Below, one piece after another: positions 48,734 through 57,733 of a stretch of 64,000 bases of DNA. The notes beneath the pieces were generated by a model. The model was given only the letters and a program-made list of their open reading frames with translations, did not search any database and was not told where the DNA came from. The stretch covers positions 1-64,000 of the forward strand of contig VGSF01000013.1 in assembly GCA_016875165.1 (NCBI GenBank), in the 5' to 3' direction. Origin of the DNA: Deltaproteobacteria bacterium (lineage in GTDB: Bacteria; Desulfobacterota; SM23-61). How positions within the stretch are numbered: position 1 is the first letter of the stretch; each line of letters begins with the position of its first letter. A program made the position numbers and the translations under genes.

Positions 48734-49843
48734 TTATTCCACTGGCTTGTCGGAAATAGGGCTGCCCCCTTCCGTGTATTCCAGCCACTTTATCACGGGC
48801 TTGGGACGTTTTCCGCGGATGATATCATCGACCCAGAGTAAAATCTTGATTGCCGCCCTGGAACGCGCGGCCGCCTTGGTGGAAAATCGGTGATACCAAA
48901 CGTTAGGCCTGCTCCAGGGGCAGACCGCAATGCATCGGGCGCAATCATTCCATCTGTTCGGATTGGCCACCCAGAAGCGGATACATCTTTCCGCATCCAC
49001 TTTCCATTTCTCCACTCCCCGCACGATTTCCTTACCCCCACGGGGAATGGCCTGGGAGGGACAATTCTCCGCGCACTTCTTGCAGATTTCACATGTGGAG
49101 ACAGCTCCAATGTCCACCGGGCTATCGACGGCCAGAGGCAAATCTGTGGTCACGGTAGAAAGGCGGACCCTGGGGCCGAAAGGAGCGGTAATGATAATGC
49201 CATTTCGGGACAGCTCTCCCAATCCAGCGTCCACCGCAATGGGGACATGCAGGACCCATTCGTTGATGAAAAAATGAGCCCGGGCGGGATATCCCAGCTC
49301 GCGAATGTAGGCCGCCAGGGCCACCGCGGGCTTGGCAACATTTAAATATCCAAGGCCCACTTCGGCATTATCGATCCAACCGGGAGAGTAGCGCAGGTGC
49401 TTGTAGTTCATCTCCACCGCCAGGGAGATGGCGTACCGGTGGGGTAATTTGATCTCTTCCCCGGCTGTCCCTTTGGCAAAATCGATACGCAGCCCAGTGT
49501 GGCTGTAAACAGAGGCCAGGTTCAGCTCACAAATTCCTACCAGATCCGCCCCCAGGAATTTTCCTGCCTCCTTAATCCTGGCGGCCATCGTCTCCGGGTC
49601 ATCCACCGGCATCCTTTCTGGATTGATCGGCCCATCCGCCACATCCCGCCAGGACCGCATGGGCACGTTCTTGGCCCTTTTTTCTGGATAAAAGATTCGC
49701 CGGAAGGGGTCGATGGATTCCTTGGTCCAACGCTCTTTGACTTTTTCTCCCACACCGCCTATGGCCGCCTGGGTGTGCATCTGATTTCTCTGGTCAAATC
49801 GTTCTTGAGGGCCAACGATGCGGGTGGTAATTCCTTTTCTCAT
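48734..49843 (-). CDS. Soluble reductive-dehalogenase-like Fe-S protein
   Basis: 369 residues. The core YPARAHFFINEWVLHVPIAV and DAGLGELSRNG, then APFGPRVRLSTVTTDLPL, is the cobalamin-binding/catalytic pattern of reductive dehalogenases and the related QueG enzymes. Two [4Fe-4S] motifs follow: CEICKKCAENCPSQAIP and C-(about 16)-CARCIAVCPWSRP. No twin-arginine signal is seen, so it should stay in the cytoplasm, unlike respiratory RdhA. It may remove halogen or another leaving group, or act on B12 chemistry; no substrate can be named. Its partner genes are a phenylacetate-CoA-ligase-like enzyme and a membrane-bound homologue. ATG 49843 follows AAAGGAAGAG. Confidence 0.83.
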   Translation of the reverse strand: MRKGITTRIVGPQERFDQRNQMHTQAAIGGVGEKVKERWTKESIDPFRRIFYPEKRAKNVPMRSWRDVADGPINPERMPVDDPETMAARIKEAGKFLGADLVGICELNLASVYSHTGLRIDFAKGTAGEEIKLPHRYAISLAVEMNYKHLRYSPGWIDNAEVGLGYLNVAKPAVALAAYIRELGYPARAHFFINEWVLHVPIAVDAGLGELSRNGIIITAPFGPRVRLSTVTTDLPLAVDSPVDIGAVSTCEICKKCAENCPSQAIPRGGKEIVRGVEKWKVDAERCIRFWVANPNRWNDCARCIAVCPWSRPNVWYHRFSTKAAARSRAAIKILLWVDDIIRGKRPKPVIKWLEYTEGGSPISDKPVE

Positions 49844-49864
49844 CTCTTCCTTTCTCTTCTCTTT

Positions 49865-51193
49865 CTAAAAAGGTACATCCTTCCTCTCATCCACGATCCT
49901 CTTGGCCTTGTGGTCCCACCTGGGGAGTGCCCCCCTTTCCAGGATCTCGATGAAAGTACGGATCCCCAGGCCAATCTGCAGGGCCTTTTCCAACCTTTCC
50001 TGAAAGAAAACATAAGAGCCCCGGTCCAATTCCGGCATGGGGTCGATCCTGATGAAAACCTCATCGAGCTCCCGCACTCTTTTGAATACAACCTGGAATT
50101 CATCCACTTCTTTAAATCCCCGGACGATTTCCTCGATCTTGCTCGGGTATACGATGATTCCCCTGACTTTCTTCATATCATCCAACCTGCCCAGGACGCT
50201 GCCTTCCAGGGCAAAAAGGGTTCGTCCGCAGGGGCATTTCCGGTCCGCCACCTGAACGATATCCCGGGATCGATACCTCAGGAAGGGGTTTGCTTTTCGC
50301 TCCAGATTTGTCAGCACGAGTTCGCCCCTGCCGCCTGGGCCAACCGGCTGATCTGTCTCCAGGTCCAGAACTTCTGCATAGGCCCAATCCTCGTTCACAT
50401 GAGTAAGGCCCGACTGGAATTCGCAGTTAAACCCCCAGGGGCCAATTTCGGTAGAACCCAGAAAGTCAAAGCATTTACAGCCATAGGCCTCTTCAATTTT
50501 TTTCTTTACAGTCGGGATAGCAGCTCCGGCCTCGCCCGTGTGCCAGGAGATTCGAATCTTGGCCCGCCGGGAGAATTCTATGCCGCTTTTCCCGGCCACC
50601 TCGGCCATATGAATCGCGTACGAAGGGGTGCAACCCAGGACGGTAATGGGGTATGTAAGGAGGGCATCAATGCGCTGTTCCGTCTTCATCCCCCCCGAAG
50701 CAAAGAGGAGACACCCGATCTCCTGGCAGGCGTAGTATCCCGCCCAGAACCCGATCCAGGGCCCGAAGCTGAAGGCCGGCATGACCATGTCCGTCTTGCG
50801 AATTCCGTAGGCATATAGATTTCTAGCGTATATATGGCAGAATCTGGACCAATCTGCTGTGGTGTCGAGGATCTTCAGAGACTTGCCCGTCGTTCCCGAA
50901 GTCAGGTGTATTCTTTGGCATTCCTCTGGTTTTACGGCGAGGATGTCTCCCCAGGGAGGGTGGGCTTCCTGGTCTTTCCGCAAGTCCTCCTTAGTCACAA
51001 ACGGGAGTTTGGAAATATCCTCCAGTGAACGGATCCTATCTGGAGTCAGGTTTGCTTCCTCGAATTTCTTCCGGTAAAAAGGGCTGTGCTTCCAGGTGTG
51101 GCGAACGATCGCTTTGAACTTCTTCTCCTGCAATTTTCTGAGGGCGTCTTTTGAGGCAGTCTCGATTTCGGGATCATAATAGCGATTTCTCAT
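49865..51193 (-). CDS. Phenylacetate-CoA ligase family protein (PaaK-like)
   Basis: 442 residues, PaaK size. The AMP-binding P-loop reads HLTSGTTGKSLKI near residues 95-107; later motifs are FDFLGSTEIGPWGFNCE and RGELVLTNLERKANPFLRYR, and the C-terminal domain starts near LGRLDDMKKVRGI. It forms an acyl-AMP and then an aryl- or acyl-CoA from a carboxylic acid, ATP and CoA. It lies between two reductive-dehalogenase-like genes with gaps of about 20 and 56 bases. That suggests CoA activation of the acid those proteins act on. Start at 51193 has GGAGGAACC. Confidence 0.88.
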   Translation of the reverse strand: MRNRYYDPEIETASKDALRKLQEKKFKAIVRHTWKHSPFYRKKFEEANLTPDRIRSLEDISKLPFVTKEDLRKDQEAHPPWGDILAVKPEECQRIHLTSGTTGKSLKILDTTADWSRFCHIYARNLYAYGIRKTDMVMPAFSFGPWIGFWAGYYACQEIGCLLFASGGMKTEQRIDALLTYPITVLGCTPSYAIHMAEVAGKSGIEFSRRAKIRISWHTGEAGAAIPTVKKKIEEAYGCKCFDFLGSTEIGPWGFNCEFQSGLTHVNEDWAYAEVLDLETDQPVGPGGRGELVLTNLERKANPFLRYRSRDIVQVADRKCPCGRTLFALEGSVLGRLDDMKKVRGIIVYPSKIEEIVRGFKEVDEFQVVFKRVRELDEVFIRIDPMPELDRGSYVFFQERLEKALQIGLGIRTFIEILERGALPRWDHKAKRIVDERKDVPF

Positions 51194-51249
51194 GGTTCCT
51201 CCGCATCCATTGCGTCAAGGAAGAAGGATTCTTCCCCATAGACCTTGCC

Positions 51250-52656
51250 TCAGGTAGGGCGGCCGGCGATTTCCGGCTGATCTTTCTTAGCCCACGATGC
51301 CGTCTCGGGTGGCAGGGCTACCTCCCTGGGAAGCGGCCTTCGTTGCCAGCGAATTTTTTTCCCGTAGCATAATATCGAAATCCAGTAAAGGGCCCTGCGG
51401 GCTACCACGGAGCGGGTGACGGCAAAAAAACTGACCTTGTGCACAAAGGATCGGGGTTTATTCCAGGGACAGATGTTAATACACAAGGTACAGGCAAAGG
51501 TGTTGGCTCCCGAAACCCAGAAATTGAAACATCTATCCTGGTCCTGATGCCATCTCTCGTATCCCCGGATTCCCTTCTTATCCGCCGCCAAGGCGTCGCA
51601 GGGGCAATTCGTCTCGCAGAGCCGGCAGTTTTCGCAAAAATCCTGAACCCCGATATCTACAGGTTTGTCCTCCAGAAGTCCCAAGTCGGTGGTTACCGCA
51701 GCCAGGCGGACACGGGGGCCATATCTGGCGCTGAGGAGATAACTGAATCTCCCCTGCTCGCCCAGACCGGCATCAACCGCATGGGGAACGTGCATGATCT
51801 GGTCGTTCCGCAGGTGATGGGCCCGCGCTGGGTGACCCATCTGGCGGATATAGCCGGCCAGCGCGCAGGCAATCTGGGCAACCTCATTATAGCTCTTGCC
51901 GATTTCTCCCAGGCTTGCATTATCCTTTTCGTTTAGGGCCGCGCGAATGACGGAATAATTCATTTCCTTACCCAGGACGACCACGTACTTGTGTTCCAAA
52001 TCTACGGGGTTGGTTACGGCTGGCCCCACTTCCAGTTTCGATTCCTCATAGGAAAAGGCCTCGCTATAAGTGAAGTCATCCTTCCGGAGGGTAACGCCAA
52101 CCAAGTCGGCCCCCAGATATTTAGCCTTCTCTTTGATTCTCTTGGTGATCTCTTCTGGAGAATAGCCCTGCTGTTGGTTTGGCTTTACCTTTCCGTCCAC
52201 CTGATATCTCAGTCCCATAACCAGGGTCCAGAAGAGTCCTCCAAACGGGTCCTGGCTCTGCAGGGCCCATCTATTCCTCGCCGCCTCCGGACCATACCCG
52301 CCCACATGGGCGATGCTGAAGGCCGTATCTTTCTGGTTGAATTTTTCTGCTTTGCCCCGGGCCATCCCTTCCGTACCCTTGAGGGCCTGAGGGTTGCGTC
52401 CCAGGGGCAGGAATATCAAAGCGGTAAACAGGACGAGGGCGGCCCCGATGATAACCTGGAAACTCAGAGCGATGGGGCCCGAAAGGTGTCCAGCAACTTT
52501 GGCCCAAGAATAGATGCCGAGCACAAGGGCCAGCAACAGGAATAGCACCATCCCCGTCCACCCGGCGCGAATACAACTTTCTCTGAAGGAGGTGAAAGCG
52601 AACCCTAGAGTAAATACGGCATAGATGGATATTAGAGCGAAAAGGAAGTAGAACAT
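51250..52656 (-). CDS. Membrane-anchored reductive-dehalogenase-like protein
   Basis: 468 residues. The first 90 residues form three hydrophobic helices (about 1-20, 34-54 and 64-87), reminiscent of the small membrane anchor RdhB. The rest is RdhA-like: HPARAHHLRNDQIMHVPHAV, DAGLGEQGRFSYLLSARYGP, then two clusters CENCRLCETNCPCDAL and CFNFW...CTLCINICPWNKP. Respiratory dehalogenases use a separate anchor and a twin-arginine signal; here anchor and catalytic part are one chain and no twin-arginine signal is present, so the orientation in the membrane is open. It is homologous to 48734-49843, which lacks the helices. ATG 52656 follows AAAGGGAGAAGG. Confidence 0.82.
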   Translation of the reverse strand: MFYFLFALISIYAVFTLGFAFTSFRESCIRAGWTGMVLFLLLALVLGIYSWAKVAGHLSGPIALSFQVIIGAALVLFTALIFLPLGRNPQALKGTEGMARGKAEKFNQKDTAFSIAHVGGYGPEAARNRWALQSQDPFGGLFWTLVMGLRYQVDGKVKPNQQQGYSPEEITKRIKEKAKYLGADLVGVTLRKDDFTYSEAFSYEESKLEVGPAVTNPVDLEHKYVVVLGKEMNYSVIRAALNEKDNASLGEIGKSYNEVAQIACALAGYIRQMGHPARAHHLRNDQIMHVPHAVDAGLGEQGRFSYLLSARYGPRVRLAAVTTDLGLLEDKPVDIGVQDFCENCRLCETNCPCDALAADKKGIRGYERWHQDQDRCFNFWVSGANTFACTLCINICPWNKPRSFVHKVSFFAVTRSVVARRALYWISILCYGKKIRWQRRPLPREVALPPETASWAKKDQPEIAGRPT

Positions 52657-52765
52657 CCTTCTCCCTTTGAAGAAATTCTACGAACAGAAAATTCTTCTTA
52701 TTTGGATTCTTACACCACAGTGCGGTGTGGCCACAATATCGTCCGATCGCCGCCGGTGATCACAC

Positions 52766-52805
52766 AAATCCCTCCCCTTTTAGGAAAGGGGGATTGGGGG
52801 GATTT
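52766..52805. repeat. Palindromic GC-run repeat
   Basis: AAATCCCTCCCCTTT (52766-52780) and its imperfect complement AAAGGGGGATTGGGGGGATTT region (52785-52805) form a hairpin of the AAATCCC/GGGATTT type. It lies between the membrane-bound dehalogenase-like gene and glutamine synthetase, so it may also act as a terminator. Related in design to 58788-58834. Confidence 0.6.
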
Positions 52806-52849
52806 CAGGCGGGCGTTATCAAATCCATACGAACTTACCCTCCCCCTAT

Positions 52850-54277
52850 TTAGGCTTCATAATAAAGATTCATCTCATAGGGATGGGGCCGATTGCGTAT
52901 TTCATAATAATCTTTCATCTTCTGCTCGATCCACGTCTCGATTATGTCCGAGCTGAAGACTCCTCCCTCAAGCAGATACTGATGATCTTCTGCCAGGGCC
53001 TCCAGGGCTTCTTTCAGGGAGGAAGGCAAGGGCTTGATATGGCTCTTGATTTCCTTACTGGCCTTGTCCATGTCCACATCAAATGGTCCAAAACCTGCCT
53101 CCGTGGGGTCGATCTTTTTGCGGATGCCGTCAATGCCGGCCATCAAGATGGCGCTCATTGCCAGGTAGATGTTGCAGGTGGCGTCCGGAGGCCGGTACTC
53201 AAAGGTTTTGTCGTTGGGTGCAATGCCATATTTGGGGATCCGAATGGCGGCGCTGCGGTTGGCCAAAGAAAAGAATAGATTCACCGGCGCTTCAAATCCC
53301 GGCACGAGACGTTTGAAAGAGTTGGTGCTGGGATTGGTCAAGGCGGTGAGGCTGGGGCCATGGCTTAAAATTCCACCGATGTAATGAAGGGCCATTTTGC
53401 TAAGACCGGCATATCCCGAAGAATCGAAGAAAAGCGGCTCTCCGTTCTTGAACAATTTTTGGTGCATGTGCATCCCGCTGCCGGCCTCTCCATAAAGAGG
53501 CTTGGGCATAAAAGTGACAGTCCGCTTGCGCCTCTGAGCGACCACCTTGATCACGTACTTGATCCACATGGCGTGGTCGGCTGCCTCCACCAGGGGGAAG
53601 AAAAGGACCTCTATCTCGGATTGGCCGGGCCCTCCGACTTCGTGATGGTGATAGCGAACCTTAATGCCGCTCTCTTCGATTATTTTAACCATTTCCGAGC
53701 GAATGTTGAACATGATGTCCAGCGGAGGAATGGCATGATATCCCCCTTTGCGGGGAATTTTATGGCCCAGGTTTTGTTCATGCTCCATCCCTGAATTCCA
53801 GTCTGCCTCCTCAGAATCGATGATGTAACGGGCCATGTTGATGTCCGACTGGTAATTGATGCTGTCAAAGATGTAAAATTCGAATTCCGGGCTCCACTCG
53901 CTTGCATCGGCCAGGCCGCTATCTTTCAAGAATTTCTCCGCTCTTCTGGCAATTCCTCGCGGGTCGAGGGGAGAAATTTCCTTGGTATCGGCTTCCGCTG
54001 CTTCGCAAAGGAGGCTTACCGTTTTTGCCTCCCAGAAGGGATCATTCCTGGCTGTCTCCGGGTCAGGGATCAGGACCATATCCCCGGCCTCTAAGGTCTT
54101 GAAGCCGACGCTGGAACCATCGAAGCCTACGCCCCGCGAGAACGTCTCTTCTGAAAAGATGGCGGCCGGGATGGTGAGGTGGTGCCACTGGCCTAAAAGG
54201 TCGATGAACTTCAGGTCGATCATCTCCGCCTTCTGATCCTTGACAGATGGGATAAGCTTTTCAATCTTTTCATTCAT
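52850..54277 (-). CDS. glnA: Glutamine synthetase type I
   Basis: 475 residues from ATG 54277 behind CTTGGGAGGTAAGTGGAAA; a longer reading to 54334 lacks a site. GS signatures are present: GVGFDGSSVGF-type block near residue 49, GSGMHMHQKLF near 245, NPSTNSFKRLVPGFEAPVN near 315 and NRSAAIRIP. It makes glutamine from glutamate, ammonia and ATP. The NLYDLP-type adenylylation tyrosine segment is not present where expected (the sequence reads DPTEAGFGPFDVD), so control by adenylylation is unlikely. It is in the middle of a catabolic region and may recycle nitrogen, or act as a gamma-glutamyl ligase relative; the complete set of motifs favours real glutamine synthetase. Confidence 0.9.
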   Translation of the reverse strand: MNEKIEKLIPSVKDQKAEMIDLKFIDLLGQWHHLTIPAAIFSEETFSRGVGFDGSSVGFKTLEAGDMVLIPDPETARNDPFWEAKTVSLLCEAAEADTKEISPLDPRGIARRAEKFLKDSGLADASEWSPEFEFYIFDSINYQSDINMARYIIDSEEADWNSGMEHEQNLGHKIPRKGGYHAIPPLDIMFNIRSEMVKIIEESGIKVRYHHHEVGGPGQSEIEVLFFPLVEAADHAMWIKYVIKVVAQRRKRTVTFMPKPLYGEAGSGMHMHQKLFKNGEPLFFDSSGYAGLSKMALHYIGGILSHGPSLTALTNPSTNSFKRLVPGFEAPVNLFFSLANRSAAIRIPKYGIAPNDKTFEYRPPDATCNIYLAMSAILMAGIDGIRKKIDPTEAGFGPFDVDMDKASKEIKSHIKPLPSSLKEALEALAEDHQYLLEGGVFSSDIIETWIEQKMKDYYEIRNRPHPYEMNLYYEA

Positions 54278-54356
54278 TTTCCACTTACCTCCCAAGAATG
54301 GTTTGTCAGCCGGGGTTCTACTTCTTCCCAACATGGCTGCATGTTTTTAAGAAGGA

Positions 54357-54566
54357 TTACGCCCTGACATGCGTTTTAATCGTAGCGCATGGGTAGCGTC
54401 CTTTTTGGCATACCCCTCCATGGTGCTGATGGAATTGGGTATGCTCCGTATCGCGCTGATGCCGAAAAAAATAATGCCGATTGCAGATGCGACAGTAGCC
54501 TCTTTGCTGTGAAGGCTGGGCCGCTGTTTTTGTTCCCCGGCTCATTTTTTTGTCGAAATCTTCCAT
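54357..54566 (-). CDS. Small Cys/His-rich protein, possible zinc binder
   Basis: 69 residues. The centre has YCRICNRHYFFRHQ, then several His and CQKGRYPC, so C-x2-C and C-x6-C pairs with many histidines could hold zinc. A fair ribosome site (TAAGGGATTTTC) precedes ATG 54566. It fills the gap between the acyl-CoA synthetase and glutamine synthetase. A second frame over the same bases is open as well but has no motif. Function unknown; may not be real. Confidence 0.4.
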   Translation of the reverse strand: MEDFDKKMSRGTKTAAQPSQQRGYCRICNRHYFFRHQRDTEHTQFHQHHGGVCQKGRYPCATIKTHVRA

Positions 54567-54632
54567 GAAAATCCCTTACCAACCAAAAAAAGCCTCTCCT
54601 ACATGAAAAGAGCTTCCTCTGGCTTGTGGCGC

Positions 54633-56816
54633 TTATGCTTTTGATAAAGATAACTTCTCTTTATTGAGGCAGATTAGAGCATCGACTGCCTTGACCCCAT
54701 TGCCTTCTTCCAGAACCATTAGGGGGTTGATATCAAGCTCAGCGATGACCTCCTTTAGCTCCCGGGCCAAGCAGGCCACCTGCAGCAGAACCATAGAAAG
54801 GGCCTCTACATCCGCAGGTCTCTTTCCCCGAACCCCCTGCAGGATTTTATATCCCTGGATTTGGGGGATCATACCCTCAACATCCGACCTGGTCACCGGA
54901 AGAACTCTTATTGCTACATCCTGCATAATCTCCACGAAAATGCCCCCCAGGCCAAAAAGGATGACGGGGCCAAATGGTCTCTCTTGCGAGAGGCCGACAA
55001 TGGTCTCAACCGCCTGTTCCAGAACCATCTCCTGGATGAGGATTCCGTCGATCCGGGCGTCGGGGCGATAAGCCTTTCCTTTTTTTATAATTTTCTGAAA
55101 GTCTCTTCTTAACTGTTCTTCCGATTGAATATTTAAGGAGATGACCCCGGCTTCCGTTTTATGGGGGATTTCCGGGGAAATAAGTTTGGCCACTACCGGA
55201 TATCCGATCTCCCTGGCGATCATGGCAGCTTCATCCGGCGAGGTGGACAATGCCTCCTTGGCTGTAGGAATGCCGTAGGCCTGAAGAATCTTCTTTGACT
55301 CGTATTCATTCAGAGAGGATTCTCCCCTGCGGGTTGCCTTTTGAATAACCTCTAACGCTCTTTTCTGGCGATCTGCAGGTAGATTTATCAAGCCTTCATC
55401 CAAAGTTTTGCGTCCCCCATAACGTCGCTGAAAATCGGCGTAGGTGAACAGGGCTTTCAGGGTCTGAGCGCAGCGGGTGGGAGTGACGGAAACAAAAATC
55501 CCCCTCTCTATGAGGAACTGGGCCCATTCCTTAGGACCCTCGGGCCAACAAACGACCAGGATCTTATTACTCCTGAGGTCCTGGAAGAGTTGCCAAAGAT
55601 CCTTGGCCTTCTTTTCGGCAGTGGCCTTGGACATCAAAAGCAGGGGCACTACGATGTCAAAATCTTCGGCATCCAGCATCACTTCAAGGGATCCCTTTAC
55701 CAGGGAAGGATTGCTAAGGGACTGTCCAGTTAAGTCTACCGGATTTTTTATTGAACCCAGGGAGGGGACCACCCCTTTGAGCCTTTCCCGAGTGGGCCCG
55801 AAGATCTCGCTAACTTCCAATCCTAATTCGGAGCATCGCTCCGTTAACAAAATCCCTCCACCTCCAGACTCGGTCATGATCCCGACCTTCTTCCCTCTGG
55901 GCAGAGGGGTTAGGCAGAAGGCCATAGAATAATCGATCAATTCCTGGATGTCTTGGGCCAGGAGGACCCCTTTCTGCCGGAAGACCGCATCATAGGCCCT
56001 GGCCGACCCGACAATGGCTCCCGTATGGGAAAAAGCCGCCCTTTCTCCGGCCTCTGTGCCTCCCACCTTGAGCAAAACCACTGGTTTCCCCTTTTGGGCA
56101 GCCCTGTCCAGTCCCTGGATCAGCTTTTGTCCCTCCTCCACGCCCGCCAGGAATCCGGCAATCACCCGGGTATGGGGGTCATCCACCATGTACTCGAGAA
56201 AATCACAAAATTCGAGGTCCGCCTCATTTCCTGTAGCTGCCCAGTGGCTTAAACCCAGCCCCACCCTCATGGCCCGAACGAATATGGCGGCCCCAAAGGC
56301 GCCACTTTGAGTGATCAGGCCCGTCCTCCCGGGAACCATATCCCCGATGACCTCAAGACCCTGAGAAAAAGTGGCCACCGTTCGATTCACCAGGCTCAGG
56401 AAGCCGGTTGTGTTCGGGCCATAGATGAGCATCCCCGTTTTCCGGGCAAAGTCAGTAAGCTTCTGCTGTAACTTTCTACCCTCGTCTCCGGTCTCGGCAA
56501 ACCCACCGCTGACAATGATGGCTACTTTTACTCCCTTATGGAGTGCCTTTTCTAAATTGGCCAGAATCTCCTCCGCTGGGATGATCACCATAAGGGCGTC
56601 GATCTCTCCCGGGACTTCCGCTAAGGAAGGAAAGCACTGAACCCCGGCAATCTCCTTGTACTTGGGATTTATGGGATAGATCTTCCCGGGGTAACCAAAA
56701 CGAAGCATGTAGGCCAGAGGTCTGCCGCTGACCTTGTTGAGGTCCGAAGAAGCGCCCAGGATCCCGATCGAGCGCGGGTTAAAAAGAGATTCTAATTTCT
56801 TCTGCCTATGATCCAT
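54633..56816 (-). CDS. Fused ADP-forming acyl-CoA synthetase (acetate-CoA ligase type)
   Basis: 727 residues with alpha and beta parts in one chain. The CoA-binding domain starts NPRSIGILGASSDLNKVSG; the phosphorylated histidine is in AAFSHTGAIVGSARAYDAVF near residue 265; the ATP-grasp part starts ESKKILQAYGIPTAKEAL near residue 505 with VVAKLISPEIPHKTEAG. It makes ATP from an acyl-CoA, ADP and phosphate, or the reverse. Next to a CoA-transferase it would either activate an imported acid or conserve energy at the end of its breakdown. ATG 56816 is preceded by GCAAAGGAGAAAAAG. Confidence 0.92.
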   Translation of the reverse strand: MDHRQKKLESLFNPRSIGILGASSDLNKVSGRPLAYMLRFGYPGKIYPINPKYKEIAGVQCFPSLAEVPGEIDALMVIIPAEEILANLEKALHKGVKVAIIVSGGFAETGDEGRKLQQKLTDFARKTGMLIYGPNTTGFLSLVNRTVATFSQGLEVIGDMVPGRTGLITQSGAFGAAIFVRAMRVGLGLSHWAATGNEADLEFCDFLEYMVDDPHTRVIAGFLAGVEEGQKLIQGLDRAAQKGKPVVLLKVGGTEAGERAAFSHTGAIVGSARAYDAVFRQKGVLLAQDIQELIDYSMAFCLTPLPRGKKVGIMTESGGGGILLTERCSELGLEVSEIFGPTRERLKGVVPSLGSIKNPVDLTGQSLSNPSLVKGSLEVMLDAEDFDIVVPLLLMSKATAEKKAKDLWQLFQDLRSNKILVVCWPEGPKEWAQFLIERGIFVSVTPTRCAQTLKALFTYADFQRRYGGRKTLDEGLINLPADRQKRALEVIQKATRRGESSLNEYESKKILQAYGIPTAKEALSTSPDEAAMIAREIGYPVVAKLISPEIPHKTEAGVISLNIQSEEQLRRDFQKIIKKGKAYRPDARIDGILIQEMVLEQAVETIVGLSQERPFGPVILFGLGGIFVEIMQDVAIRVLPVTRSDVEGMIPQIQGYKILQGVRGKRPADVEALSMVLLQVACLARELKEVIAELDINPLMVLEEGNGVKAVDALICLNKEKLSLSKA

Positions 56817-56873
56817 CTTTTTCTCCTTTGCCTGCTTAAACCGCGACCCTTACCCTCAGCCAATAGGTAAGTT

Positions 56874-56890
56874 CCCCAGTAATTCTGGGG
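56874..56890 (-). terminator. Short hairpin between the CoA-transferase and acyl-CoA synthetase genes
   Basis: CCCCAG (56874-56879) and CTGGGG (56885-56890) with a 5-base loop TAATT lie in the 134-base gap. No T-run follows on the minus strand, so it is at best a weak attenuator. Confidence 0.3.
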
Positions 56891-56950
56891 TAAAAGGGCC
56901 TCGTTCATCTTCTTTTAGATTACTCGAGACCCTTCATTCCTGGCGATTCT

Positions 56951-57733
56951 TTACTCTTCTTTGGGGCGGGTATACCTTTGGTCCGGGTCCAGCTCTCGCA
57001 AGGTGCGCAGTTCTTTCTCCGTCGGTGGTTTGGTGTATTGGATTTCTTTGGGGATCAGGAGTTCAAACCCGGTCCTTCCCTTCACTTCCTCAATCGTACC
57101 CCCCGGATGCAGGGTTTCCAGACGCATGCGGCGCGATTCTTCGTCGAACCCGAAGATCCCCAAGTGCGTGATCACCTTGTACGTTCCCCCCACGGTCATT
57201 CCGGCCTTTTCCCGGCTATCTCCACCCCGCAAGTATCCGGGGGTGGTGATAAAATCCACCTTTTCCACGAAACGCTTCTTCTCATGGTGCATGGCCACCA
57301 GAATCTTTGAGGCCAGGCTGGCGATATCATTGGCCCCGCCCGTTCCGGGGAGCCTCACTTTCGGGTTGTCCGCATCGCCGATGAAAGAGCTGTTCAGATT
57401 CCCGTACTGGTCGATCTGGGCCCCACCGAGAAACCCATAATCTACGTATCCTCTTTGCTGCAAAAGTAGAATGTCGGTGATCGAAAGAAGCATGTTAGCC
57501 CGGCGAGCCGCTCTCTGCTCGTTGGTGGAGGGAGGCATTTTGCCGATTTCTACATGGGGTCCGATCACGCCCCCTTCAAAAAGGATGGTGAGCCGGGGAG
57601 CATGGATCTTCTGGGCCAGGATACAGGAGATCAGCGGCATGCCTGCGCCGCCAAAAACGATCTTCCCATCCTCGAGAAATCTGGCGCTCATGATACAAAC
57701 CAACTCAGCGGTATTATAATTTGGATTAGTCAT
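56951..57733 (-). CDS. CoA-transferase subunit B, glutaconate CoA-transferase-like
   Basis: 260 residues from ATG 57733, preceded by AAGGAGTGTTTACA; the GTG three codons earlier is less likely. It matches family I CoA-transferase beta subunits such as GctB: GGAGMPLISCILAQK, LTILFEGGVIGPHVEIGK (E in EGG being the probable CoA-ester-forming glutamate) and LGGAQIDQYGNLNSSFIG. The enzyme moves CoA from an acyl-CoA to a free acid. It overlaps the A subunit gene by eight bases. Relatives include glutaconate, 3-oxoadipate and steroid-ring CoA-hydrolase-type enzymes, so the acid is open. Confidence 0.88.
   Translation of the reverse strand: MTNPNYNTAELVCIMSARFLEDGKIVFGGAGMPLISCILAQKIHAPRLTILFEGGVIGPHVEIGKMPPSTNEQRAARRANMLLSITDILLLQQRGYVDYGFLGGAQIDQYGNLNSSFIGDADNPKVRLPGTGGANDIASLASKILVAMHHEKKRFVEKVDFITTPGYLRGGDSREKAGMTVGGTYKVITHLGIFGFDEESRRMRLETLHPGGTIEEVKGRTGFELLIPKEIQYTKPPTEKELRTLRELDPDQRYTRPKEE

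Noticed and set aside
49499-50818. Plus-strand open frame of 439 codons
   Set aside because: It lies opposite the PaaK-like gene and part of the soluble dehalogenase-like gene, has no family motifs, and reads as an antisense shadow.
54376-54582. Alternative frame of 68 codons over the small Cys/His gene
   Set aside because: Shares the same bases but has no cysteine pattern or motif; the other frame is the better candidate.
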